Shown piece after piece: positions 8,540-15,557 of a stretch of 32,836 nt of DNA. The stretch lies in assembly GCA_025997475.1 (NCBI GenBank), contig BNUQ01000020.1:1-32836 (forward strand). The letters run 5' to 3'. Made by a program: the position numbers and the translations under genes. Origin of the DNA: Planctomycetales bacterium (GTDB lineage Bacteria; Planctomycetota; SZUA-567). The notes beneath the pieces are model-generated. The model worked only from the letters and a program-made list of their open reading frames with translations. It was not told where the DNA came from and did not search any database. Each line of letters begins with the position of its first letter. Position 1 is the first letter of the stretch.

Positions 8540-8616
8540 CGTTGAGAAAGTGGAGTTTTATCTTTAAAGACGCGCGAAGCGCATCCGCCGCTTAACTCTC
8601 AACTCTAAACTCTCAA
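8531..8616. repeat. Heptad-armed inverted element, GAGTTTA type (dut/ftsK)
   Basis: The left arm is AGAGTTTAGCGTTGAG (8531-8546). The core is TGGAGTTTTATCTTTAAAG with CGCGCGAAGCGC. The right arm is built of AACTCTC/AACTCTA 7-mers (about 8593-8616). The arms are complementary but use GAGTTTA/GAGTTGA units, unlike the AATTAAC units of other copies. The left arm contains the dut stop codon (8537-8539). Confidence 0.8.
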
Positions 8617-8637
8617 ATGAAAACGGGAGAGATGCAG

Positions 8638-11600
8638 ATGGAAAAGAAGGTCTTCAAATTTGTCGCGCCGGTGGTCAAGCCGGCGACGAATTATTTAACG
8701 GTTTTCTGGGGAATGTGGCTCGCGGGCTTGGGCGTTTTTCTGGCGCTGTCGTTCGCCAGCGTTGACTTGCGCTTAGAGCCGCTCCTTGCCGCCGAGCGGA
8801 GCATCACCGGTTTGGCGGGCGCGTGGGCGGCGTATTACGCGGTGCTGACGCTGGGCTATCCCGCCGCGTTCGTCGCCGCCGCGCTGATTTTCGCGTGGGG
8901 GGCGCTGGTGATGCGGCGCGGCGCGTTTTGGGAAACGTGGACGGCGGCGCTCGGCGGCGTCTTCATCGTCGGCGCGACGGCGGTTTTATGCGGCGATATG
9001 GTTGACGATTCGGTTTTCGGCGGCGGACTGCTGTATCGCGTCGTCGCGCCCTACGCCGCGTTTTACGCCGGTAAATCCGGCGTGCCGCTCGGCGCGGGTT
9101 TATTTTTATTTGTCGGCAGTTTGCTGGCGTTCGGCAACGCGCTGATTGCGGCGCTCGAAGTCGTCTGCCGCAAAATCGGCTGGACGTTGGCGGGCGGCAT
9201 TTACACCGCGGCGCGCTCGTTTAAGCACGGCGTCGAAGCGGCGAAACGGCAACCCGCCCCGGCGTTCAATGTCGCGCCGTCGGCGCGGGTCGGCGCGCCG
9301 CGGGTCGCCCCGCCGATAGCGACCGACCCGAAAAGGCGCGAGACCGGCGCGAGCGTCGGCGCGCGCGTAACGCGGTTGCGCGGTTTATGGCAAGACCGAG
9401 TAGTGCAAGCGGGCGCGGGGCAAGACCGCGCGGCGGAGGAAGCGCCGATTGTGGCGGCGGCGAAAGCCGTGTCCGGCGCGCTCGGTAAAATCGCGCAACG
9501 GTCGCGGCGGCTCGGCGCGTTCAGCCGCTTTATTTCGGGGCGAAAATCGGGAATAGCCAAAAAGCCGGACTTCGACCCCGCTTCGGAAACGGAGGATTTT
9601 GAATCGGAAGACCCGACGGCGAGCGCGTTCTTTTTTGACGACGAAGGGCGCGAGCCGGTCGCCGAAATGGCGGCGATTGCTCCGGCGTCCGACGCCACGC
9701 CCGAGTTGCCGATCGCGGAAATGGTCGAGGCGGAGAACGCGCCTAACGAAACGCCGACCACCGCCAATTTCCCGCAGGAATGGGAATTAGCCGATGAAAG
9801 CGCGGCGTTCATTGACGACGCGGCGGACGACGCGGCGACGGACTATGAGGCGGCGGACTATGAGGCGGCGGATTATGAGGCGGCGGATTATTACGCGCCG
9901 AACGTGGAAATTCCCGCGCGTCAAGCGGTCGCGGCGGACGAGTCCGCCGTGCGCGAAAATGAAATTGCCGCCGTCGGCGAAAACGAAGTTGAGAATGAAC
10001 GCGGCGGCGAAAACGCCGTTGCCAATGCCGCCAATACCGACGAAAGCGAAAATAACGAAATTGAAAATGAAGCGGCGAGCGACGCGGCAATGAGCGACGC
10101 GGCGATGAGCGCGTCGGAAAATGCGTCGGAAAATTTGCCGTTAGATGAGCCGTGCGGCGAGGAGGCGGGCGGCTCGGACGACGAAAATATCGCGGCGGCG
10201 AGCGCGGAGGATGAAAACGCGGAAAACGGCGAAGACGCGGCGGAAGATATCGGCGACGAAAACGCCGTCATCAGCGAAGAGACCGGTGAAACGGCGAACG
10301 AAGTCGCCGTCGAAGTAAATGAAATTACCGATGACGCGGCGGACGAAATTGCCGATGACGCGGCGAATAGCGCCTCAGGCGAGAATGAAATCGCGAACGC
10401 GGTCGCCGAAATCGCCGCGCCGGTGACGGCGGACGAGAATTTTTCCGTCGCGACGTTTGCGCCGCTCGCATCGATTGCGCCGGAAACGGCGGAAGTCGCG
10501 GAAGTCGCGGACTTGCCGGCAGTCGCGGACGAAAAAATTCTCGCGGTCAAGGTCGAAACGATTGACGAAATGCCGCGCGAAGAACGGGTCGCGCCGGTGG
10601 AGATTAACGCTTTTGTCGCTGAAATGTTCCGCCGCTCGCCGCTCTTACCGGCGCCGGTCGAGGAAACGGTCGAAGTGAATAATGAAGAAGCGCGCGATGA
10701 GGACGCGCGTTCCGAAGACGCGAATAGCGAAGCGGAAATCGGGAACGAAATTATGGACGGCGAAGCGGCGGACATTGCCGAAACGTCGGAGAATTTGTCC
10801 GCCGACGAAGACGAGGAGGCGGACGAGAGCGAAACGCCGGCGTCTGAAATATCGGCAAAATTGCCGGACGCATCCGAAGACGCCGCCGTTTCTTCCGCTT
10901 TTATTTCCGGTGAAAACGGCGAGAGCGCCGAAGCCGCCGTCGATGAAGATGCCGGCGAGAGCGGCGAAAACGTCGCCGACGAGAACGCCGCCGCGCCCGC
11001 GGAAACGGCGGCGGTGGCGACTTACAGAACGGCGTCGGTCGTGGTCGGCGCGCGGAAATTGGTCGCGGTGCAACGCTCGCCGGTGGTCGAGGTTTTAGCC
11101 GAGACCTTGCCGGAGAAAAACGCACTTCCGCCTTACGAATTGCCGGCGCTGGACTTGTTGGACGCGCCGCCGCCGCCGCTAAATATGGATGTCGCGCAGT
11201 TGGAGCGCCGCGCCACGCAACTGATTCGGACGTTAAATCATTTCAAGATTCAGGGCAACGTGGTCAGCGTCCAGCCCGGTCCGCGCATCACGCAATTTGA
11301 AATCAGCATCGCGGCGGGGATTCCGCTGAACAAAATTCGCAACCTCGCGGACAATATCGCGATGGATTTACAGGCGCTCAGCGTCCGCATTATCGCGCCG
11401 ATTCCGGGGCGCGACACGATTGGCATTGAAATTCCGAATCTCAAATCCGAGTTGGTTTGCCTGCGCGACATTGTCGATTTCACGTGGCGCGACGGACGGC
11501 GGCAGACCTTGCCGCTCTGCTTGGCGAAAGACGTCGCCGGCAATCCGATTGTCGCCGACCTCGCGAAAATGCCGCACCTGCTCATCGCCGGTTCGACCGG

Positions 11601-12675
11601 TAGCGGCAAGTCGGTCTGCATCAATTCGATTATTATGTCGTTCCTGATGTGCATGACGCCCGACGAATGCAAGTTGATAATGATTGACCCGAAAGTCGTC
11701 GAATTGTCGCGGTTTCACGATATTCCGCACCTGATGAGTCCGGTGATTACCGATATGCAAAAAGCGGTCGGCGTGCTGGAATGGGCGTGCCAAGAGATGG
11801 ACGAGCGCTACGAAAAATTGAGTATGGTCAGCGTCAACAATTTGGAAAAATTCAACGCGCTGACGGAAAACGAAATCGCCAACCGCGTGGCGCAACGCTA
11901 CGGCGAGGAAGAGTTGGAAAATTTCCCGCGCCGTCTGCCCTGCATCGTCATCATCATCGACGAACTCGCCGACCTGATGATGGTCGCGAAAAAAGAGGTC
12001 GAACACCACATCGCGCGTTTGGCGGCGAAGAGCCGTGCCGTCGGCATCCATTTGATTTTGGCGACGCAACGCCCGTCGGCGGACGTGATTACCGGTTTGA
12101 TTAAGGCGAATATGCCCAGCCGCATCGCGTTTCAGGTTTCGAGCAAATTGGACAGCCGGATTATCCTCGACCAGTCCGGCGCCGACGCGCTGTTGGGACA
12201 GGGCGATATGCTGTATTTGCCGCCCGGCACCGGCAAAGTGCAACGGGCGCAAGGCGTGTATGTCAGCGACGAAGAATTGTTCCGCGTGGTCGATTACTGC
12301 AAAGGTCAGCGCGCGCCGGAATACCACACGGCGTTGGAAGGACCGGTCATCGGCGGCAAACCGGCGGACGAAATCGATATGAGCGCGCTGGACGAATTGT
12401 TTTTTGAAAGCGGCGAAACCATCATCGAAGAGCAACGCGGTTCGGTGTCGTTGTTGCAACGCAAATTCGGCATCGGCTACGGACGCGCGGCGCGGATTAT
12501 CGACCAATTGGCGGAGTGCGGCGTGTTGGGCGCGTTTCGCGGTTCGGGCAAGGCGCGGGAAATCACGATGGAAATGGTCGCCTTTCAGGAAAAATTCGGC
12601 GAAGCCGACAAGACGGTGCATCTCGCCGGCTTGCGCCCCGACGAACGCGAACGGTCGGGCGGCTGGAACGAGTGA
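8638..12675 (+). CDS. ftsK: DNA translocase FtsK with very long acidic linker
   Basis: A 1345-residue septal DNA pump that segregates chromosome ends at division. The N-terminal ~210 residues contain about four membrane helices (VFWGMWLAGLGVFLALSF, a long Ala-rich pair, GGVFIVGATAVLCG, LGAGLFLFVGSLLAF). Residues ~210-830 form a low-complexity Ala/Glu/Asp/Asn-rich linker, with a tandem DYEAA pentad (four copies near 9841-9890). The motor follows: Walker A GSTGSGKS at 985-992, Walker B IVIIIDELAD around 1103-1111, and the LATQRPSADVITG segment. The C-terminal gamma winged helix (LLQRKFGIGYGRAARIIDQL) reads the polar KOPS-type sites. I chose the ATG at 8638 because GGGAG lies 8 bp upstream; the ATG at 8617 lacks one. 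E. coli FtsK is similar in size (1329) with a Pro/Gln linker; this one is strongly acidic. Confidence 0.95.
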   Translation: MEKKVFKFVAPVVKPATNYLTVFWGMWLAGLGVFLALSFASVDLRLEPLLAAERSITGLAGAWAAYYAVLTLGYPAAFVAAALIFAWGALVMRRGAFWETWTAALGGVFIVGATAVLCGDMVDDSVFGGGLLYRVVAPYAAFYAGKSGVPLGAGLFLFVGSLLAFGNALIAALEVVCRKIGWTLAGGIYTAARSFKHGVEAAKRQPAPAFNVAPSARVGAPRVAPPIATDPKRRETGASVGARVTRLRGLWQDRVVQAGAGQDRAAEEAPIVAAAKAVSGALGKIAQRSRRLGAFSRFISGRKSGIAKKPDFDPASETEDFESEDPTASAFFFDDEGREPVAEMAAIAPASDATPELPIAEMVEAENAPNETPTTANFPQEWELADESAAFIDDAADDAATDYEAADYEAADYEAADYYAPNVEIPARQAVAADESAVRENEIAAVGENEVENERGGENAVANAANTDESENNEIENEAASDAAMSDAAMSASENASENLPLDEPCGEEAGGSDDENIAAASAEDENAENGEDAAEDIGDENAVISEETGETANEVAVEVNEITDDAADEIADDAANSASGENEIANAVAEIAAPVTADENFSVATFAPLASIAPETAEVAEVADLPAVADEKILAVKVETIDEMPREERVAPVEINAFVAEMFRRSPLLPAPVEETVEVNNEEARDEDARSEDANSEAEIGNEIMDGEAADIAETSENLSADEDEEADESETPASEISAKLPDASEDAAVSSAFISGENGESAEAAVDEDAGESGENVADENAAAPAETAAVATYRTASVVVGARKLVAVQRSPVVEVLAETLPEKNALPPYELPALDLLDAPPPPLNMDVAQLERRATQLIRTLNHFKIQGNVVSVQPGPRITQFEISIAAGIPLNKIRNLADNIAMDLQALSVRIIAPIPGRDTIGIEIPNLKSELVCLRDIVDFTWRDGRRQTLPLCLAKDVAGNPIVADLAKMPHLLIAGSTGSGKSVCINSIIMSFLMCMTPDECKLIMIDPKVVELSRFHDIPHLMSPVITDMQKAVGVLEWACQEMDERYEKLSMVSVNNLEKFNALTENEIANRVAQRYGEEELENFPRRLPCIVIIIDELADLMMVAKKEVEHHIARLAAKSRAVGIHLILATQRPSADVITGLIKANMPSRIAFQVSSKLDSRIILDQSGADALLGQGDMLYLPPGTGKVQRAQGVYVSDEELFRVVDYCKGQRAPEYHTALEGPVIGGKPADEIDMSALDELFFESGETIIEEQRGSVSLLQRKFGIGYGRAARIIDQLAECGVLGAFRGSGKAREITMEMVAFQEKFGEADKTVHLAGLRPDERERSGGWNE

Positions 12676-12754
12676 GAAGTGCGAATGACGAAGGTATGAA
12701 ATGGCGGCGAAGGATGGCGGGCTTTTCCCATTACGAATTTAAGGAATAAAAATA

Positions 12755-12940
12755 ATGACGCTGAAGAGAACTATTGCGTGGTTCAATTGCAGACGTAAAA
12801 GAATCGCCGATTTATTTGAAAAAGTGGGCGCGGGAGCGCTTTTACTGGGAATTTTTGGCGGCGACTATTCTGCCTTGTTCGGTTCGTTATTTTTTGTGGC
12901 AGGATGTCTATCCATCGATGAACACGGGGAGGAAAAATAA
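12755..12940 (+). CDS. Small membrane protein, 61 residues (first of a pair)
   Basis: I recognise no named family. The N-terminus is basic (MTLKRTIAWFNCRRKRIADLFEK), followed by a hydrophobic hairpin-like region (GAGALLLGIFGG, then SALFGSLFFVAGCLS) and an acidic tail (IDEHGEEK), suggesting one or two membrane segments with the N-terminus inside. AAGGAA lies 8 bp before the ATG. Its TAA overlaps the next gene's ATG by one base (TAATG), so the two are translationally coupled. A frameshifted homologue with the same gene order lies at 1732-1880. A length of about 60 residues and a basic-hydrophobic-acidic layout is compatible with a membrane-protein modulator or a small toxin-like peptide; neither is shown. 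Confidence 0.75.
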   Translation: MTLKRTIAWFNCRRKRIADLFEKVGAGALLLGIFGGDYSALFGSLFFVAGCLSIDEHGEEK

Positions 12941-13053
12941 TGGACAACGGCTATGGAGTAGTGCTACTGATTTTCGGCGTTTTGGCGTTTGCGTTTTCAA
13001 TCCTCCTTAATCTCGCCACGAAAAAAACATCGGTGAAAGACGCCGGCGAATGA
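12940..13053 (+). CDS. Small single-pass membrane protein, 37 residues (second of a pair)
   Basis: The frame from the ATG at 12940 to the TGA at 13051-13053 gives a 37-residue peptide: MDNGYGVVLLIFGVLAFAFS, then ILLNLATKK and a short polar end. GGGGAGG (12927-12933, inside the previous gene) supplies a good ribosome binding site 6-7 bp upstream. It has one membrane helix followed by lysines (positive-inside rule: C-terminus cytoplasmic). It resembles the 76-residue protein at 1466-1696 in its first ~30 residues. Function unknown. Coupling with the upstream gene suggests the two products act together. Confidence 0.7.
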   Translation: MDNGYGVVLLIFGVLAFAFSILLNLATKKTSVKDAGE

Positions 13054-13060
13054 ACCGCAA

Positions 13061-13118
13061 AATTGCGAATTAAAAATTACGAACGAACACCGTAACTCGG
13101 AATTTTTAATTCGTCATC
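13061..13118. repeat. Short heptad-armed inverted repeat upstream of pdxA
   Basis: The left arm AATTGCG-AATTAAA-AATTACG (13061-13081) faces CGGAATTTTTAATTCG (about 13098-13113), with an ~18-bp spacer lacking the usual core. A run of eight C follows at 13123-13130, 27 bp before the pdxA start. Confidence 0.6.
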
Positions 13119-13156
13119 GTTACCCCCCCCACGTAAGCCGCCGCGCGAGAAGAAAA

Positions 13157-14398
13157 ATGCCAACCGCCCCCGCCGAGAAAAAGCGCATCGTGATTAGCAT
13201 CGGCGACCCGTCCGGCGTCGGACCGGAAGTCGTCGCCGCCGCGCTGTCGGCGGTGCGCGACCGCGCGCGGTTTCTGTTGGTCGGCAGTCATAAAATTTTT
13301 ACCCGCGCCGCGAAAATCGTCGGCTTGTCGCCCGCCGAGGTGAAACCGGTTGATTTCCCTTCGTTTAATAACGCAATGCAAATCTACGAACCGGCGCCGT
13401 GGAAAGGGGCGTTGCCGGTTTTCGGTCAGCCGAACGGCGCGACCGGCGCTTACAGTTTTCAGTGGGCGGAAGTCGCGGCGCGCCTCTGCACCAACGGCAC
13501 GGCGGACGCCGTGGTTACGGCGCCGATTTGCAAAGCGGCGTGGCACGCCGCCGGCAAAAATTACCCCGGACACACCGAACTGCTCGGCGCGATTGGCGAA
13601 AGCAACGAGCAACTGATGTTGTTGGCGACGCCGTTTGTCAACGGACAGGGTTTGCGCGTGGCGCTGGTTACCGCGCACACGCCGCTGGCGCAGGTGGCGG
13701 GGCAAATCAATCACGACAAAATCATTCACAGTTGCGTGGTGTTGCACAACGAATTGCAATCGCGGCTCGGCGTGTTTAATCCGCGCCTCGCGGTGCTGGG
13801 GTTAAATCCGCACGCCGGCGAAAACGGCGAAATCGGCGACGAAGAAGTCCGCGTCATCGCGCCGGCGGTCGCCGCGTTGCAACAGCACGGGCTGAATGTC
13901 GTCGGACCGTTGTCGGCGGACACGGCGTTTTTTCGGATGTGGCAGGAAAAAGCGTTCGACGCGATTTTGGCGATGTATCACGACCAAGGGTTGGCGCCGC
14001 TAAAAACGGTGGCGTTTTTCGGCGGTGTGAACATTACGCTGGGGCTGTCCATCGTCCGCACTTCGCCCGACCACGGCACGGCGTTTAATTTGGCGGGCAC
14101 CGGCGGCGCGAACGCCGAGTCGATGATTAACGCGATGGTCGTCGCGCTCGACATTCTCGAAACGGAAAAACGGGTGCGCCGCGCGCTCGCGAAAGACGGG
14201 CAGGCGAGCCGGCAAATCTTTGAGCGGGTTTTTCTGACGGCGCAAACGCTCGTGCCGGGCGTAACACCGGAAAATTTGTATCTGCTTTATCGGAGCGGCA
14301 AATTGGACGCGATATTGCCGGCGTTGGCGGCGGATTTGGGCTTCACGGAAGACGCCATTCGCCGAGCGTTCGCCGAAATGCTTCAACAGCAACGTTGA
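13157..14398 (+). CDS. pdxA: 4-hydroxythreonine-4-phosphate dehydrogenase PdxA, C-terminally extended
   Basis: A 413-residue enzyme of vitamin B6 (pyridoxal phosphate) synthesis; it oxidises 4-phosphohydroxy-L-threonine with NAD+, after which the product decarboxylates to 3-amino-1-hydroxyacetone phosphate. Family motifs seen: IVISIGDPSGVGPE at the N-terminus, TAPICKAAWHAAG...PGHTE, LVTAHTPL, GLNPHAGE, then GPLSADTAFF, MYHDQGLAPLK, GVNITLGLSIVRTSPDHGT. The divalent-metal histidines (in PGHTE/TAHTP, YHDQG and SPDHGT) are all kept. Standard PdxA ends about residue 335-340; here ~75 more residues follow (from about LETEKRVRRALAK), helical in character and of unknown role. The ribosome site is weak (GAGAAG). 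The family also includes PdxA2-like paralogues acting on other 4-phosphorylated acids, so the substrate is slightly uncertain. Confidence 0.92.
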   Translation: MPTAPAEKKRIVISIGDPSGVGPEVVAAALSAVRDRARFLLVGSHKIFTRAAKIVGLSPAEVKPVDFPSFNNAMQIYEPAPWKGALPVFGQPNGATGAYSFQWAEVAARLCTNGTADAVVTAPICKAAWHAAGKNYPGHTELLGAIGESNEQLMLLATPFVNGQGLRVALVTAHTPLAQVAGQINHDKIIHSCVVLHNELQSRLGVFNPRLAVLGLNPHAGENGEIGDEEVRVIAPAVAALQQHGLNVVGPLSADTAFFRMWQEKAFDAILAMYHDQGLAPLKTVAFFGGVNITLGLSIVRTSPDHGTAFNLAGTGGANAESMINAMVVALDILETEKRVRRALAKDGQASRQIFERVFLTAQTLVPGVTPENLYLLYRSGKLDAILPALAADLGFTEDAIRRAFAEMLQQQR

Positions 14399-14462
14399 GA
14401 GTTTAGAGTTTAGATAGCGGCAATGGAGTTTTTGATTTTCAAAACGCGCGAAGCGCGACCTT
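14397..14462. repeat. Heptad element, one arm plus core (after pdxA)
   Basis: GAGAGTTTAGAGTTTAGA (about 14398-14415), overlapping the end of the pdxA stop, leads into the core TGGAGTTTTTGATTTTC (14424-14440) and CGCGCGAAGCGCG (14445-14457). The second arm is absent; the convergent mntA-like gene begins shortly after. Confidence 0.75.
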
Positions 14463-14475
14463 GCGGTCGGACCTT

Positions 14476-14799
14476 TTAACGCGAAACCTCGCCGCCGCCC
14501 TCCGGCGAATAAATCACCTCATACCCGCGTTCAATCACCGCTCGAAATTCCTTTGATAGGTCGTGCCAATCCAGCACGTCCACCCGAAACGGCAAATCGG
14601 ATTCCGCAAACGCATACTTAACGTTTCCCCATTGCGCCGTCGTCATTTTCTCTTTGCCGCAAAGCGCCAAATCAAGGTCGGAATAAGTTTTCGGCGTCCG
14701 TTTATAGCGCGAGCCGAACGCCCGCGCCTCGCATTCCGGCGCGTGGGTTTTCAGTATCGTCAGAATAATGTCCATTTCGCTCGGCGACACGCAAATCAT
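14476..14799 (-). CDS. mntA: MNT-family nucleotidyltransferase (MntA-type antitoxin)
   Basis: A 107-residue minimal nucleotidyltransferase. The signature GSX10DXD is exact: G29-S30, ten residues, then D41-L42-D43 (GSRYKRTPKTYSDLDLAL). A further carboxylate for the catalytic triad is available at D74 (FRVDVLDW). In characterised type VII MntA/HepT systems, such proteins neutralise the HEPN toxin by transferring AMP to a Tyr in its RX4HXY motif. Its ATG overlaps the stop of the HEPN gene (ATGA, 14796-14799), so the two are co-translated, toxin first. The family call is firm; the antitoxin role follows from family knowledge and gene pairing. Confidence 0.87.
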   Translation of the reverse strand: MICVSPSEMDIILTILKTHAPECEARAFGSRYKRTPKTYSDLDLALCGKEKMTTAQWGNVKYAFAESDLPFRVDVLDWHDLSKEFRAVIERGYEVIYSPEGGGEVSR

Positions 14800-15221
14800 A
14801 GCCGTTGCTCCAATCGGGCTAAAAAATCTTGGGCGTAGGGCAAAAATTCACAGGCGGAAGCATACACGCTCGCCGCCGTTTCGCCGTCATAGGTGTGCGA
14901 CGTTTTGTTTCTATCGTCTTGAAAATTAAACCATGATTTAACCTCGGCAATCAGCCGGTTTTCCGCGGCATAGCGGTATAACTCGCGGCGCGTGATGCCG
15001 TCGGCAATGCCGGGGCTAAGGTTTATTTCCAGCCAGCGCTTCATAAATTTCCAACACAATTCGTAGGTAAATTCAAAACTCTGAATGACGCCGGCGCGAA
15101 TGACCTCACGCGTTCCGGCATCAAAACCTTCGCTTTGCGTCGATACCTTCACCGCGCGTTCCAACGCGGCGACGGCGTTTTTCAAATTAGTGAGGTCCAA
15201 AGTGTCCGGCGAACTATCCAT
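14796..15221 (-). CDS. hepT: HEPN-domain protein, HI0074/HepT type (toxin)
   Basis: A 141-residue all-helical protein related to HI0074 ('nucleotidyltransferase substrate-binding protein'). Typical segments are RAGVIQSFEFTYELCWKFMK (residues 42-61) and SWFNFQDDRNKTSHTYD. The latter contains the complete HEPN RNase motif RX4HXY: R104, H109, Y111. HEPN toxins of this type are RNases (some cleave tRNA), kept inactive by AMPylation of that Tyr by the partner. I chose the ATG at 15221, with GGAG 7-8 bp upstream, over an in-frame TTG at 15242. It lies 41 bp downstream of gatC on the same strand. Confidence 0.87.
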   Translation of the reverse strand: MDSSPDTLDLTNLKNAVAALERAVKVSTQSEGFDAGTREVIRAGVIQSFEFTYELCWKFMKRWLEINLSPGIADGITRRELYRYAAENRLIAEVKSWFNFQDDRNKTSHTYDGETAASVYASACEFLPYAQDFLARLEQRL

Positions 15222-15261
15222 TTTTATTCTCCGTTTCGGCAAAAAAAACCAACGCGCCGCG

Positions 15262-15552
15262 CTACTTTACCACCACCGGCACTTGGAAGAATTGGCTGTC
15301 GGTTTGCGGCGCGTTTTGCAGGGCTTGGGCGCGCGACAAAACGGTTCCCGCGCGGTCGGCGCGGCAGGTCGTTTCGTTCACCGTCGGCGGGCAGAACGGC
15401 TCGACGCCGGTTACGTCCGCCTCGGTCAGCGTGGCGACATAGTTGAGAATCCGCGCCAACTGTTCGCCGGATTTGGCGCGCTCGGCGGCGTCCATTTCGA
15501 GCCGCGCTAGCGTCGCGATTTTTTGGATTTCATCGGCATTGATAGCGCTCAT
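15262..15552 (-). CDS. gatC: Asp-tRNA(Asn)/Glu-tRNA(Gln) amidotransferase subunit C
   Basis: A 96-residue GatC, the small linker subunit that holds GatA and GatB together in the enzyme that amidates mischarged Glu-tRNA(Gln) or Asp-tRNA(Asn). Family features: the N-terminal DEIQKIATLARLEMDAAE helix, LARILNYVATLTEADVTGVEP, and the C-terminal end with ALQNAPQTDSQFFQVPVVVK. The ATG at 15552 follows GGGGGT by 7-8 bp; that site overlaps the last codons and stop of the upstream 938-residue protein (stop at 15558-15560), suggesting translational coupling. Neither gatA nor gatB is adjacent: the next gene downstream is the HEPN toxin. Confidence 0.93.
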   Translation of the reverse strand: MSAINADEIQKIATLARLEMDAAERAKSGEQLARILNYVATLTEADVTGVEPFCPPTVNETTCRADRAGTVLSRAQALQNAPQTDSQFFQVPVVVK

Positions 15553-15557
15553 TTTTT

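Noticed and set aside
11368..12621. 417-codon open frame on the minus strand
   Set aside because: Antisense to the conserved FtsK motor domain; the translation is His/Arg/Asp-rich with no family resemblance.
13123..13130. C8 run before pdxA as a phase-variation switch
   Set aside because: It is outside the coding sequence and I cannot place it between promoter elements; a single homopolymer is not enough evidence.
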